From Rothia santali (lineage in GTDB: Bacteria; Actinomycetota; Actinomycetes; Actinomycetales; Micrococcaceae), in the NCBI RefSeq assembly GCF_024199905.1, contig NZ_JANAFB010000009.1, forward strand, positions 1-64,000: a stretch of 64,000 nt of DNA, read 5' to 3'. Positions 17,124-26,112 of this stretch are shown in pieces. The notes under the pieces are model-generated. The model had not been told where the DNA came from. It was given only the letters and a program-made list of their open reading frames with translations, and made no database searches. Both the position numbers and the translations under genes were made by a program. Within the stretch, counting starts at the first letter, position 1, and the number at the start of each line of letters is the position of its first letter.

Positions 17124-17848
17124 CATCCGCCCCCGCGGAACCAGTCGGAGTCGTAGAAGTCCCGGCCGGGGTCGCGGCGGCCGCGACGACGCCGGGCGCC
17201 CGGGTCCTCGGCGAAGTCGGGGCGGCGGAGGATCGACTCGTCCTCGTCCGGCACGGTCCACAGCGCGAGCGCGATGAGCCCGGCGATCAGGGCGGCCAGG
17301 AGGATGAGGACGAGCCCGATCTCGACCCACAGGACGACGTGGGTGCGCACCGCCCCGTCCTCCTCGCTCGTGACGAGCCCGGGGCCGAAGTAGCTCACCA
17401 CGAGCGCGCCGACCCCGAGCATCGCGATCCCGGCCGGGATCAGGAACGTCCGGTTGGCGGTGCGGGGGACGCGGGGCCCGTCGGCGTCGCGCAGGGAGGG
17501 GAGCAGGCGCCAGCGCACGGCGATCAGCCCGCCGACGCCGGCCAGCAGCGGCGCCGCGCCCACGAGCGACCAGAAGGGCGCCCCCAGGGCCATCAGCCCG
17601 GTGATGACCAGGACGCCCAGCAGGCACATCGCGAACGAGACGCCCGCGACCATGCGCCGCAGCGCCTTCGGCAGGGCGCCGGGTCCCGGCTGCGCGGCCT
17701 GCGGGGTACGGCGGGTGGGGCCCGGTCGGGGGATGCGCCGCGTCGCGGGGAGGCGCTGGCCGTACTGCGGCGGGTCCCCGCCCTCCGCGGTCGGGCGCTC
17801 ATCATCCCAGGCGTCCCCCGCCGTGGGGCGGTCCTCACCCGTGGACAT
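17123..17848 (-). CDS. Hypothetical membrane protein with basic C-terminal tail
   Basis: Unrecognised protein of 241 residues. A hydrophilic proline/arginine-rich N-terminal ~65 residues is followed by four hydrophobic segments (about 68-85, 88-105, 135-155, 172-195) and a charged cytoplasmic tail with ARRRRGRRD and ending DWFRGGG. The start at 17848 is supported by GGAGG seven bases upstream. No catalytic motif is visible. It is probably transcribed alone or after the HAD gene. Confidence 0.65.
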   Translation of the reverse strand: MSTGEDRPTAGDAWDDERPTAEGGDPPQYGQRLPATRRIPRPGPTRRTPQAAQPGPGALPKALRRMVAGVSFAMCLLGVLVITGLMALGAPFWSLVGAAPLLAGVGGLIAVRWRLLPSLRDADGPRVPRTANRTFLIPAGIAMLGVGALVVSYFGPGLVTSEEDGAVRTHVVLWVEIGLVLILLAALIAGLIALALWTVPDEDESILRRPDFAEDPGARRRRGRRDPGRDFYDSDWFRGGG

Positions 17849-17989
17849 CGTCGCCTCCTCGTGGCTCGCCGGGGCCGGTGGGGCCGGACGCCGAGGGGCC
17901 CCGGCCGGCCGACGCGGTCCCCGGCCGGTCCGCGGGGCGGCGGTGCCGGTCTTTAAATGGTATGCCCGCGGAAGCGCCGTCGGACCCGT

Positions 17990-18745
17990 TCAGGCGGGGA
18001 TTCTGGAGGAATTCTTCCGCGCTGCGGCGGTCCAGCGGCGCACCTGCGCCCGGAAGTCCGGGTCCTCGAAGCCGGTGAGGGCGAAGTGACCCTCGGGCGC
18101 GCGGTCCGGATTCTCCGAGAGCACGACGACGCGCGTCCCGGCGGCCACCGCCGCCGCGGTCCCGGGGGCGGAGTCCTCCACGGTCAGGGTGCGCTCCGGC
18201 GAGCCGCCGAGCCGGCGGACGGCCTCGAGGTACATGTCCGGGGCGGGCTTGCCGGCCTCGACGTCGTCGCACGAGACCCAGGTCCGGAGGAACGGCGTGA
18301 AGCCGGCGATCCCGAGCTTGGTGTCGAGGATGCCTGCGGCCGAGTTGGAGGCGACGGCGACGGGCATGACGGCGGCGAGCTCCTCGACGAGCTCGAGGGC
18401 CCCGGGGATCAGCTCGACGCCGCGGGCGATCCGCTCGGCGTCGAGCCGGGAGAGGCGCTCCAGGATCTCGCCGGCGCGGGCGGGAACCTCCCGCTCGGCG
18501 GTGCCGGCGGGCATCGACTCGCGGGCCAGCGCCTCGGCGATCCGCGCGGCCGGCAGCGCGGTGAGCTTGTCCGCGATGTCGGCCGGGCGCTCGATGCCCA
18601 GCTCCCCGCTGACCTTCTCCACGGTCTTGATCCACTGGCTCTCGGTGTCCATCAGGACGCCGTCGCAGTCGAAGACCGCGCAGGTCGGGAACCACTCCGC
18701 GGCCGGTGCCGCGGTCTGCTGGGCGGAGGTGTCGGTGAAGCTCAT
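17990..18745 (-). CDS. HAD-superfamily phosphatase
   Basis: Haloacid-dehalogenase-like hydrolase, 251 residues, of the beta-phosphoglucomutase/sugar-phosphatase type. Motif I is FDCDGVLMDTE with the nucleophile Asp, motif II ASNSA, motif III KPAPDMY and motif IV VEDSAPGT; the helical cap lies between motifs I and II. An upstream in-frame ATG at 18778 exists, but 18745 has a GAGG ribosome site and a more usual N-terminus. A role in removing stray sugar or polyol phosphates would fit the neighbouring cluster but is inference. Confidence 0.85.
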   Translation of the reverse strand: MSFTDTSAQQTAAPAAEWFPTCAVFDCDGVLMDTESQWIKTVEKVSGELGIERPADIADKLTALPAARIAEALARESMPAGTAEREVPARAGEILERLSRLDAERIARGVELIPGALELVEELAAVMPVAVASNSAAGILDTKLGIAGFTPFLRTWVSCDDVEAGKPAPDMYLEAVRRLGGSPERTLTVEDSAPGTAAAVAAGTRVVVLSENPDRAPEGHFALTGFEDPDFRAQVRRWTAAARKNSSRIPA

Positions 18746-18866
18746 CCGTCCATCCTCGCTTAACCCGCGCCCCGGCACCTAGCGTCGGTGAGCAGGGTCT
18801 CGGGCGGGGCGTCACGGAGGCCGCCCGGAGTGACCCGATTCACGAGCATTTCTTAAGGTCAGGAAC

Positions 18867-18915
18867 TTGTGCCGTAAAGCCTCCCTGACTATAAGATAAG
18901 GGTTGCCTAAGCGAA
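18867..18915 (+). promoter_or_regulatory. Iron-regulated promoter with IdeR/DtxR box
   Basis: A -35 TTGTGC (18867-18872) and -10 TATAAG (18890-18895) are 17 bases apart. Directly after, 18897-18915 reads TAAGGGTTGCCTAAGCGAA, which fits the actinobacterial iron-box pattern TWAGGTWAGSCTWACCTWA at 16 of 19 positions. A repressor there would sit on the transcription start, as expected for IdeR/DtxR shut-off in iron-replete cells. The binding-protein gene starts about 100 bases downstream. Confidence 0.78.
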
Positions 18916-19018
18916 GCCGTCCCGATGCGCGCGACCGCCCGGGCCACGTCCCCTCCCGGCGACCCGCCGGGACCTGAAGCGGGAGGGCCGGACCCTCCCC
19001 TCACGAGGAGAATCTCAC

Positions 19019-20089
19019 ATGGTTTCCATCTCTCGCGGTGCCTTCTTGAAGGCCGCGGCCGCCGCCACGGCGGCCGTCGCCCTCGCCGGCTGCTCGACCG
19101 GCTCCTCCGACGACGCCGGCGCGGACTCGGGTTCGGGATCCGGCTCCACCGCCGACTCCGGCGCCTTCCCCGTGACGCTGACCTCGCCCTTCGGCGAGAC
19201 CGTCATCGACGCGGAGCCCTCGACCGTCGTCGGCATCGGCTGGATCAACGCCGAGATCGCGCTCTCGCTCGGGGTGGTCCCCGCGGGCTCGGGCCGGGTC
19301 GGCTGGGGCGAGAACGCCGAGGGCTCGACCGACTGGTTCGACGCCGAGCTGGCGAACCTGGGCGGCGAGCAGCCGGTGCGCTACTCCGAGACGGACGGCG
19401 TCAACTACGAGGAGATCGCCAAGCTCTCCCCGGACGTGATCCTCGCCGTGTTCGGCACCATGGACCAGGAGACCTTCGACAAGCTCTCCGAGATCGCCCC
19501 GGTGGTCACCTACTCGGAGGACTTCTCGAGCGGCTGGACCGTGCCGTGGCAGGACGCGACCCGCATCATCGGCACCGCCCTCGGCCGCTCCGGCGAGGCG
19601 GACACGGTGGTCGCCGACGCCGAGCGGGCCATCTCCGACGGCGCCGGCGAGCACCCCCAGCTCGAGGGCGCGACCTTCATCGCCTCCGCGCTGTCCGTGA
19701 CCGACGCCGAGCCCTCGATCTCCCTCTACGTCACCGGCGACGGCCGCGCCGACTTCCTGACCGCCCTCGGCATGACGATGGCCCCGGTGGTCACCGAGAA
19801 CCTGCCGACGGACGGCTCCTTCTACCTCGAGTGGTCCAACGAGCGCGCCTCCGAGCTGCAGTCGGACATGCTCTACTCCTGGATCGACGCCCCCGAGGAC
19901 GCCGAGACCATCCGCGAGGACAGCGTCCTGAGCCTGATCCCCGCCGTCGCGAACGACGCCGCGGTGCTGGACCCGGACAAGCCCCACAGCCTCGCCATGG
20001 GCTACTCGGCCCTGGGCGTGACCTGGCTCGTCCAGGAGTCCGACTTCCTGGACCGGGTCTCCGACGCCGTGGACGCGGGCAAGCGGTAG
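19019..20089 (+). CDS. Iron-siderophore ABC transporter substrate-binding lipoprotein
   Basis: Extracellular binding lipoprotein (FepB/FecB, PBP2 helical-backbone type), 356 residues. The N-terminus MVSISRGAFLKAAAAATAAVALAGC has a lipobox LAGC with the lipidated Cys at ~25, followed by a Ser/Asp/Gly-rich linker. The YEEIAKLSPDVILAV segment is typical of metal-chelate binding proteins. It is the first gene of a five-gene operon controlled by the iron box. Which siderophore it binds cannot be read from sequence; no siderophore synthesis gene is in the window. Confidence 0.9.
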   Translation: MVSISRGAFLKAAAAATAAVALAGCSTGSSDDAGADSGSGSGSTADSGAFPVTLTSPFGETVIDAEPSTVVGIGWINAEIALSLGVVPAGSGRVGWGENAEGSTDWFDAELANLGGEQPVRYSETDGVNYEEIAKLSPDVILAVFGTMDQETFDKLSEIAPVVTYSEDFSSGWTVPWQDATRIIGTALGRSGEADTVVADAERAISDGAGEHPQLEGATFIASALSVTDAEPSISLYVTGDGRADFLTALGMTMAPVVTENLPTDGSFYLEWSNERASELQSDMLYSWIDAPEDAETIREDSVLSLIPAVANDAAVLDPDKPHSLAMGYSALGVTWLVQESDFLDRVSDAVDAGKR

Positions 20090-20096
20090 CCCGGAC

Positions 20097-21146
20097 GTGA
20101 CGACCCAGGCCATCGCCCGCGCGGGCCGGCGCGGCGGACCGCTCGGCAGGGGCCGCTCCCGCAGGGGAGCGGTCCTGCTCGGCGTGCTCGCCGTGGCCCT
20201 CGCGGGAGCGGTGGTCTCGCTGCTGGTCGGGGCGCGGCTGCTCGACCCCGTGACCGCCCTCCACGCCCTGCTGGACCCCGGCTCGGGCAGCCCCGAGTCG
20301 GTGATCATGGCCAACCGGCTGCGGCGCACCGTCGTCGGCGTCGTGGTGGGGGCCGCGCTGGCCGCGGCCGGCGGCGCGATGCAGGGCGTGACCCGGAACC
20401 CCCTCGGCGACCCCGGGATCCTCGGGCTGAACGCCGGGGCGACCCTGGCCGTCGTCGCCGGCATCACCTTCGCCGGGGCGGCCGGGGCGCTGCAGTACGC
20501 CGGGTGGGCGCTGGCCGGTACGGCCGTGGCGGCGGTGGTGGTCTACAGCATCGCCGGCGTCGGGCGGGGCGGGCCCACGCCCATCAAGCTCGCGCTGGTC
20601 GGGGCGGCCTTCTCCGCGGGGGCGCTCTCGGTGACCTCGGCGCTGCGGCTGCAGGAGCAGGAGACGCTCGACGCCCTGCGCCGCTGGCAGATCGGCGCCC
20701 TGACGCGCGCCTCCTACGGGGACGTGCTGACGGTCCTGCCGCTGGTCGGCCTCGGCCTGTGCCTCACGGTCGGGTTCGCGGCCTCGATCAACAACTTCGC
20801 GCTCGGCGACGACATGGCGCGCTCGCTGGGGGAGAAGGTCGCGCTGAAGCGGTCCGTCGTCTTCCTCGGCGTCACCGCGCTGTGCGCCGGCGCCGTGGCC
20901 CTGGCCGGGCCCATCGCGTTCCTCGGGCTCATGGCCCCCCACGCGATGCGGTCGCTGCTGGGCCCCGACTACCGCTGGATCCTGCCCTCCTGCCTCCTCG
21001 CCGGGCCCGCGCTGCTGCTGTGGGCCGACGCCCTGGGGCGGGTGATCCTGCCGCCCACCGAGGTCGAGGTCGGGGTGGCCATGGCGGTGCTGGGCGTGCC
21101 CGTGTTCATCGCGCTGATCCGGTCACGGAAGGCGGTGAACCTCTGA
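20097..21146 (+). CDS. Iron-siderophore ABC transporter permease 1 (FecCD family)
   Basis: Membrane permease of 349 residues with nine to ten hydrophobic segments and the FecCD landmarks RLRRTVVGVVVGAALAAAGG, MQGVTRNPLGDPGILGLNAG and GPIAFLGLMAPHAMR. The start is GTG at 20097, seven bases after the binding-protein stop, with only a weak ribosome site. Its TGA overlaps the ATG of the second permease, so the two subunits are made together and likely form a heterodimer. Confidence 0.92.
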   Translation: MTTQAIARAGRRGGPLGRGRSRRGAVLLGVLAVALAGAVVSLLVGARLLDPVTALHALLDPGSGSPESVIMANRLRRTVVGVVVGAALAAAGGAMQGVTRNPLGDPGILGLNAGATLAVVAGITFAGAAGALQYAGWALAGTAVAAVVVYSIAGVGRGGPTPIKLALVGAAFSAGALSVTSALRLQEQETLDALRRWQIGALTRASYGDVLTVLPLVGLGLCLTVGFAASINNFALGDDMARSLGEKVALKRSVVFLGVTALCAGAVALAGPIAFLGLMAPHAMRSLLGPDYRWILPSCLLAGPALLLWADALGRVILPPTEVEVGVAMAVLGVPVFIALIRSRKAVNL

Positions 21147-22213
21147 TGCCCGCCGCGGTCACGACGCCCGCCGCGGCCACGATGGCGGCCGGCGACGTCG
21201 CCCGCCTGCGCGCCCGCTCCCGGCGCCGGCCCCGGCTGGTGGTCGCGGCCCTCGCGCTGGCCCTGGTCGCCGCCGTCGGCGTGCGCGTGCTCCTGGGCAC
21301 CTACACGGTCACGCTGCCCGACTTCGTCTCGATCCTGGGCGGCCACTCGATCCCGGGCGCCTCGGGGGCTCGGTTCATCGTCCTGCAGGACAAGCTGCCG
21401 CACGCGGTGCTCGGGGCCCTCGCCGGCCTCGCCCTCGGCTGCTCCGGCGCGATCTTCCAGCTGCTGCTGCGCAACCCGCTGGCCAGCCCGGACATCATCG
21501 GCATCAACTCCAGCGCGAGCCTCGGCGGCATCGTCGCGCTCGCCTTCTTCGGCGCCTCGGGGCTCGGCCTCGCGGCCGGCGGGCTGGCCGGGGCCGCGGT
21601 CGCCGCCGTCGTGATCTTCGGCCTCTCCGTGGGCGGCCGCGGCTCGGCGGGCAACCGCTTCGTGCTGGTCGGGCTGGGGCTGGCCGTGCTCGCCGCGGCC
21701 CTGACCAACTACGTCCTGTCCCGCATCAGCATCTACCAGGCCTCGGACGCGGCGATCTGGCTGACGGGTTCGCTGGGCCAGGCCAACTGGGGGCGGATCC
21801 AGCTGCTCGGCGTCGTGCTGGCGGTCCTGCTGCCGCTCGTGGCCGCCCTCTCGCGGAACCTGCACGCGGTCTCGGTGGGGGAGGACCTCGCGGCCGGGCT
21901 GGGGGTCCCCGTGGGCGCGACCCGGTGGGGCGGCATCGCCCTCGCGGTCGGGCTCGCGGCGTTCGCGGTCGCCGCGACCGGGCCCATCACCTTCGTCGCG
22001 TTCGTCGCCGGCCCGGTGGCGCGCCGGCTCGTCGGGGGCACCCACACGCTGACCGGCGCGGCGCTGGTGGGCGGCGTCGTCGTCGTGCTCGCCGACTTCG
22101 CCGCCGGCAACCTGATCCCCGGCGGGCGGCTGCCGGTCGGGGTCGTCACGGGCATCGTCGGGGCGCCCGTCCTGCTGTGGCTCGTCGCCGCGGCGCAGAG
22201 AGAGAGGAGCTAG
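21146..22213 (+). CDS. Iron-siderophore ABC transporter permease 2 (FecCD family)
   Basis: Second permease, 355 residues, with the same landmarks in diverged form: LPHAVLGALAGLALGCSGAI, LLRNPLASPDIIGINSSASL and GPITFVAFVAGPVARRL. The first ~30 residues are a Thr/Ala then Arg-rich cytoplasmic lead. It starts on the ATG overlapping the previous stop and ends three bases before the ATPase ATG. Confidence 0.92.
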   Translation: MPAAVTTPAAATMAAGDVARLRARSRRRPRLVVAALALALVAAVGVRVLLGTYTVTLPDFVSILGGHSIPGASGARFIVLQDKLPHAVLGALAGLALGCSGAIFQLLLRNPLASPDIIGINSSASLGGIVALAFFGASGLGLAAGGLAGAAVAAVVIFGLSVGGRGSAGNRFVLVGLGLAVLAAALTNYVLSRISIYQASDAAIWLTGSLGQANWGRIQLLGVVLAVLLPLVAALSRNLHAVSVGEDLAAGLGVPVGATRWGGIALAVGLAAFAVAATGPITFVAFVAGPVARRLVGGTHTLTGAALVGGVVVVLADFAAGNLIPGGRLPVGVVTGIVGAPVLLWLVAAAQRERS

Positions 22214-22216
22214 GCC

Positions 22217-23059
22217 ATGACCAGCACCAGCATCAGCACCCACCCGCCGGCCACCGCGCAGAACGGGGCGCCGGAGTTCGCCGCGGAGTCGGTCTCGCTC
22301 GGATACGGCGGCCGCGACATCGTCAAGGACCTCAGCTTCGAGATCCCCGCCGGGCGCGTCACCGCGATCATCGGGCCCAACGGCTGCGGCAAGTCGACGC
22401 TGCTGCGCGGCTTCTCCCGCATGCTCAGGCCGCGCACGGGGCGGATCCGGCTGGGGGAGCGCGACGTCGCCCGCTTCGGCTCCCGCGAGTTCGCCCGGAC
22501 CGTGGGCCTGCTGCCCCAGCACCCCGTGGCCCCCGACGGGATCACGGTCGCGGACCTGGTCTCCCGCGGGCGCTACCCCTACCGCGGGATGTTCTCCCGC
22601 TCCTCCCGGGACGACGACGCCGCGGTCGCCTGGGCCCTGGAGGCCACCCACACCGTGGAGCTCACCCAGACGCCCGTCGCGGAGCTCTCGGGCGGCCAGC
22701 GGCAGCGGGTGTGGGTCGCGATGGCGCTGGCGCAGGAGACCGAGGTCCTGCTCCTCGACGAGCCGACCACCTACCTCGACCTCGCCCACCAGGTGGACCT
22801 GCTGGACCTCCTGGTCCGGCTCAACCGCTCCCGCGGCACCACGATGGTCCTGGTCCTGCACGAGCTGAACCTCGCCGCCCGCTGCGCCGACCACCTCGTG
22901 GCCATGAAGGACGGGCGCATCGCCTGCTCGGGTGACCCGCGCGAGGTGCTGACCCGGGAGAACCTCTCCGCGGTCTTCGGGCTGGACGCCTCCGTGCTCG
23001 ACTCCGAGCTCGCGGCGGGGCCGGTCGTGGTCCCCTCGCCGCGGAGGGACGAGGCGTGA
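22217..23059 (+). CDS. Iron-siderophore ABC transporter ATP-binding protein (FecE/FepC type)
   Basis: ATPase of 280 residues energising siderophore import. Walker A GPNGCGKST, Q-loop LLPQHP, signature LSGGQRQRVWVAMAL and Walker B LLLDEPTTYLD are all intact; the TTYLDLAHQ sequence is characteristic of the iron-chelate subfamily. The ATG at 22217 directly follows permease 2, and the stop overlaps the GTG of the siderophore-interacting protein by four bases. Confidence 0.95.
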   Translation: MTSTSISTHPPATAQNGAPEFAAESVSLGYGGRDIVKDLSFEIPAGRVTAIIGPNGCGKSTLLRGFSRMLRPRTGRIRLGERDVARFGSREFARTVGLLPQHPVAPDGITVADLVSRGRYPYRGMFSRSSRDDDAAVAWALEATHTVELTQTPVAELSGGQRQRVWVAMALAQETEVLLLDEPTTYLDLAHQVDLLDLLVRLNRSRGTTMVLVLHELNLAARCADHLVAMKDGRIACSGDPREVLTRENLSAVFGLDASVLDSELAAGPVVVPSPRRDEA

Positions 23060-24030
23060 GCGGCGTCGCGATGGACCTCTTCGAGGCGGAGGTGACCCGG
23101 GTCGAGCGGCTGAGCCGGGACTTCGTCCGCATCAGCCTGGCCTCCGCGGGCCTGACGGGCCTGGTGGCCCCGGCCGGCGACGGCGCGGGGCCGGTCCGGG
23201 ACGCCTACCTGAAGCTGCTGATCCCGCACCCCGAGGCGCCCGGTCCCGTGCGGTTCGCCCTCGACGAGGCGTGGCGCCGCGAGTGGTTCGCCGCCGGGCC
23301 GCGCGAGCGCGGCGGCTGGATGCGCACCTACACCCTGCGGGCCGCGCGGGCGTGGGAGGGGCCGGGCGGGGAACCCGGCGTCGAGGTCGATATCGACTTC
23401 GTGCTCCACGGCCACGGACACGACGACGCCGCCGGGATGGGCCCGGGCGCGGCGTGGGCGGCGTCGGCCGAGCCGGGCGCGGCGCTGAGCTTCATCGCCC
23501 CCACCCGGGAGGGCCGGCTGTGGGCGATGTGGGAGCCGGGCGGCGCCGAGACGGTGCTGATCTGCGCCGACGAGACGGCGGTGCCCGCCGCGATCTCGGT
23601 CCTGGGTGCGCTGCCCGAGGGCTCCAGCGCGCGCCTGCTGCTGGAGCTCCCGGCGGGCAACGAGGCCCTGGGGGAGGCCGTGGCGGGGGAGGTCGAGGAG
23701 GCCCGCCGGACGGCCGACGTCGAGCTGGTCTGGCTGCCCCGCGGCGCCGACGACGTGCGCGGCGAGCCGACCCTGCGCGCGCTCCGCGACTGCCTGGGCC
23801 TCGCCCCGCACGCCCGCGACCGCGACGTCGAGGAGCTCCGCTCCCAGCGGGTGGGCGCCGAGGAGATCGTCTGGGGGCTCTCCGAGGACCCGCGGGGCCT
23901 CTACGTCTACCTGGCGGGGGAGGCCTCCGTGGTCCGCGCCGCCCGTCGGGTGTGCGTGGACGAGGCGGGGATCGACAAGTCGAGCATCTCCTTCATGGGC
24001 TACTGGAAGGCGGGCCGCGCCGAGTCATGA
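23056..24030 (+). CDS. Siderophore-interacting protein (SIP/ViuB-type ferric reductase)
   Basis: Flavin-containing NAD(P)H-dependent reductase family that releases iron from imported ferric siderophores in the cytosol. Length 324 residues. An N-terminal FAD-binding beta-barrel contains RTYTLRAAR (the R-x-Y-T flavin motif) and DFVLHGHG; the C-terminal part has LICADETAVPAAISVL and the closing SFMGYWKAGRAES, both diagnostic of the family. Starts with GTG overlapping the ATPase stop; last gene of the iron operon. Confidence 0.92.
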   Translation: MSGVAMDLFEAEVTRVERLSRDFVRISLASAGLTGLVAPAGDGAGPVRDAYLKLLIPHPEAPGPVRFALDEAWRREWFAAGPRERGGWMRTYTLRAARAWEGPGGEPGVEVDIDFVLHGHGHDDAAGMGPGAAWAASAEPGAALSFIAPTREGRLWAMWEPGGAETVLICADETAVPAAISVLGALPEGSSARLLLELPAGNEALGEAVAGEVEEARRTADVELVWLPRGADDVRGEPTLRALRDCLGLAPHARDRDVEELRSQRVGAEEIVWGLSEDPRGLYVYLAGEASVVRAARRVCVDEAGIDKSSISFMGYWKAGRAES

Positions 24031-24114
24031 GCCGCGGTGCCGCCCGACGGCGTCGCGGACCGTCCGGTAGGGTCGGAGGCGTAGCACCGCCCGCCCGAGG
24101 AGGAGGCCCGCACC

Positions 24115-25029
24115 ATGCCCGCAGGACCCGATCGCGAGAAGGCGCCGGGGGAGGACTCCCGCGCGGCGCCGGCCGGCTCCGGACGGACCGCCGGGGAGCC
24201 CCGCGGCGGTTCCGGCCACGCCCCCATCCGGTACGTCGCCCTGGGCGACTCCTTCACCGAGGGGGTGGGCGACGTCGACCCCGAGCGTCCCAACGGGGTG
24301 CGCGGCTGGGCGGACCGGGTGGCCGAGCAGCTCACCCTGCGCTTCCCCGACACGACCTACGCCAACCTGGCCATCCGGGGGCGCCTGCTGAACCGGATCC
24401 TCGACGACCAGGTCGGGCCCGCGCTCGAGCTGGGCCCCACGCTGGTCAGCATCTACGGCGGCGGCAACGACATCCTGCGCCCCAACATCGACATCGACGA
24501 GCTGATGCTCGGCTACGACGACGCCTTCGCCCGGATCCGCGCGAGCGGCGCCCAGGTGCTGACCTTCACCGGCTTCGACGTCCGCAACTTCTACGGGATC
24601 TTCCGGGGCACCCGCGGGCGCACCGCGATCTACAACGAGCTGCTGCGGCAGATCGCGGAGGACCGCGGGGTCATCCTGGTGGACTTCTGGCGCTTCTCGG
24701 GGGAGTTCCAGGACGCCCGGTACTGGGCCCCGGACCGGCTGCACCTGAGCACGCTCGGCCACGTCAAGATGGCCGGCAAGGTCCTGGAGGCCCTCCAGGT
24801 GGCCCCCGACGACCTCGGCCTGGAGCCGCTGCCGCGCATGCGCGAGGTCTCCCGCGTCCAGACGACCAGGGCCAACGTGGAGTGGGTCCGGGAGTTCGCG
24901 CTGCCCTGGGTGGGGCGGCGCCTGCGCGGCACCTCGAGCGGGGACGCGCTCACGCCCCGCTACCCCGAGGCGCAGTCGATGAGCGTCACGGAGGGACGGG
25001 ACCCCGGCCCCGGAGCCGTGAGCCCGTGA
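24115..25029 (+). CDS. SGNH/GDSL hydrolase
   Basis: Serine esterase-like protein of 304 residues. The block I motif ALGDSFTEG carries the nucleophile Ser (~residue 44), block III is GGGNDI and block V is PDRLHLS with the catalytic His. No signal peptide is visible, so it is probably cytosolic; the ~35-residue Gly/Pro/Arg-rich N-terminus is disordered. The ribosome site GAGGAGG precedes ATG 24115. It follows the iron operon by 84 bases and may be cotranscribed, but its substrate is unknown. Confidence 0.83.
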   Translation: MPAGPDREKAPGEDSRAAPAGSGRTAGEPRGGSGHAPIRYVALGDSFTEGVGDVDPERPNGVRGWADRVAEQLTLRFPDTTYANLAIRGRLLNRILDDQVGPALELGPTLVSIYGGGNDILRPNIDIDELMLGYDDAFARIRASGAQVLTFTGFDVRNFYGIFRGTRGRTAIYNELLRQIAEDRGVILVDFWRFSGEFQDARYWAPDRLHLSTLGHVKMAGKVLEALQVAPDDLGLEPLPRMREVSRVQTTRANVEWVREFALPWVGRRLRGTSSGDALTPRYPEAQSMSVTEGRDPGPGAVSP

Positions 25030-25321
25030 TTCCGCGGTGATTAACGCCATGGGACCCGGCTGCGGGTTGCGCTCAGGGACGGAAATCACCTAGTGTTAAA
25101 CGCTGTCGTAGTGGTGAGTCCACCTCTCGGCACCGAAGAAAGCTTCACCGTTATCCCGCGGCAGGGGCAGGGCCTGAACTCTCACGCAGGTTCCTTCTCC
25201 ACACTAGGCCCGGCGAATAATCCGGTGCTCTAAGTAGGTGACGGAGCGCTCAAGACGCGATCCCGTGCGAGCGGGTTCGTCAGCTGCGCGTCGTCATTTT
25301 GTCAACATTGGAGGAGAAACT
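25030..25321 (+). promoter_or_regulatory. Promoter and long leader of the rpmB-rpmG-rpsN operon
   Basis: A promoter TTGCGC (25067-25072), 18 bases, TAGTGT (25091-25096) would give a leader of about 220 bases before rpmB. The leader holds GTGG-TGAGT-CCAC and other short stems. CCTAGTGT at 25089-25096 is the exact inverse of ACACTAGG at 25201-25208. I could not match the leader to a riboswitch class I know. A possible second -10, AATAAT, lies at 25215-25220. The ribosome site GGAGGAG (25311-25317) is very strong. Confidence 0.5.
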
Positions 25322-25558
25322 ATGGCAGCCGTCTGCCAGGTGACCGGAGCTGTTCCCGGCTTTGGACACAGCATTTCCCACTCGCACCGGCGCAACAAGC
25401 GCCGGTTCGACGTGAACGTTCAGAAGAAGCGCTACTGGGTCCCGTCCCTTCGCCGCAACGTCACGCTGACCGTATCGGCCAAGGGCATCAAGGTCATCGA
25501 CGCCCGGGGCATCGACGCCGTCGTGGCCGAGATCCAGGCCCGTGGGGAGAAGATCTAA
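25322..25558 (+). CDS. rpmB: 50S ribosomal protein L28
   Basis: Large-subunit protein L28, 78 residues. [19 protein letters not shown] and [19 protein letters not shown] are the family hallmarks. It has only one cysteine in the N-terminal part, so it is a zinc-free (C-minus) form. The ATG at 25322 follows GGAGGAG by four bases; an upstream in-frame start at 25238 would add 28 unlikely residues. First of three paralogue-type ribosomal genes that in actinobacteria are often controlled by zinc supply. Confidence 0.93.
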   Translation: MAAVCQVTGAVPGFGHSISHSHRRNKRRFDVNVQKKRYWVPSLRRNVTLTVSAKGIKVIDARGIDAVVAEIQARGEKI

Positions 25559-25560
25559 TC

Positions 25561-25734
25561 ATGGCATCGAAGAACGCCAAGGACGTCCGTCCGATCATCA
25601 AGCTCAAGTCCACGGCGGGCACCGGGTTCACCTACGTGACCCGCAAGAACCGCCGCAACAACCCGGATCGCATGGTCATGAAGAAGTACGACCCCGTGAT
25701 CCGCAAGCACGTCGATTTTCGTGAGGAGCGCTAA
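25561..25734 (+). CDS. rpmG: 50S ribosomal protein L33
   Basis: Large-subunit protein L33, 57 residues, read directly from ATG 25561 to TAA 25732-25734. The sequence [17 protein letters not shown], then [16 protein letters not shown], is typical. The CxxC pairs of the zinc form are absent (no cysteine at all), so this is the zinc-independent paralogue. It starts two bases after the rpmB stop. Confidence 0.95.
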   Translation: MASKNAKDVRPIIKLKSTAGTGFTYVTRKNRRNNPDRMVMKKYDPVIRKHVDFREER

Positions 25735-25739
25735 ACGAT

Positions 25740-26045
25740 ATGGCCAAGAAGTCCAAGATCGCTCGCAACGAGCAGCGTAAGGTCATCGTCGAGCGCTACG
25801 CCGAGAAGCGTGCCGCCCTGAAGAAGACCCTGGTCGACGAGAACGCGACCCCCGAGGAGCGCGAGGAGGCCCGCCTGGGCCTGCAGAAGCTGCCCCGCAA
25901 CGCCTCCCCGATCCGCGTCCGCAACCGCGACCAGATCGACGGCCGTCCGCGCGGCACCTTCCAGAAGTTCGGCATCTCCCGAGTGCGCTTCCGCCAGATG
26001 GCCCACCGCGGCGAATTGCCCGGTATTACCAAGTCCAGCTGGTAG
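25740..26045 (+). CDS. rpsN: 30S ribosomal protein S14, long zinc-independent form
   Basis: Small-subunit protein S14, 101 residues. It is the long form: the zinc-binding CxxC pairs of the 61-residue S14 are replaced by [18 protein letters not shown], followed by [19 protein letters not shown] and the ending [11 protein letters not shown]. Third gene of the L28-L33-S14 set, five bases after rpmG. Such sets typically replace zinc-containing counterparts under zinc limitation; a clear Zur box was not found here. Confidence 0.95.
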   Translation: MAKKSKIARNEQRKVIVERYAEKRAALKKTLVDENATPEEREEARLGLQKLPRNASPIRVRNRDQIDGRPRGTFQKFGISRVRFRQMAHRGELPGITKSSW

Positions 26046-26112
26046 TTTGACGCTCACGGTCAGCTAAGCTGATCCCAGCCGATACCGTTCAATGTCTCAG
26101 GAGGGACACAAT

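Noticed and set aside
25089-25208. The rpmB leader as a known riboswitch (cobalamin, c-di-AMP, M-box)
   Set aside because: Conserved core sequences of these classes could not be aligned on either strand.
25285-25310. Possible Zur box GTCGTCATTTTGTCAAC before rpmB
   Set aside because: Only one half resembles the TGA-rich palindrome, and it sits almost on the ribosome site; too weak to claim.
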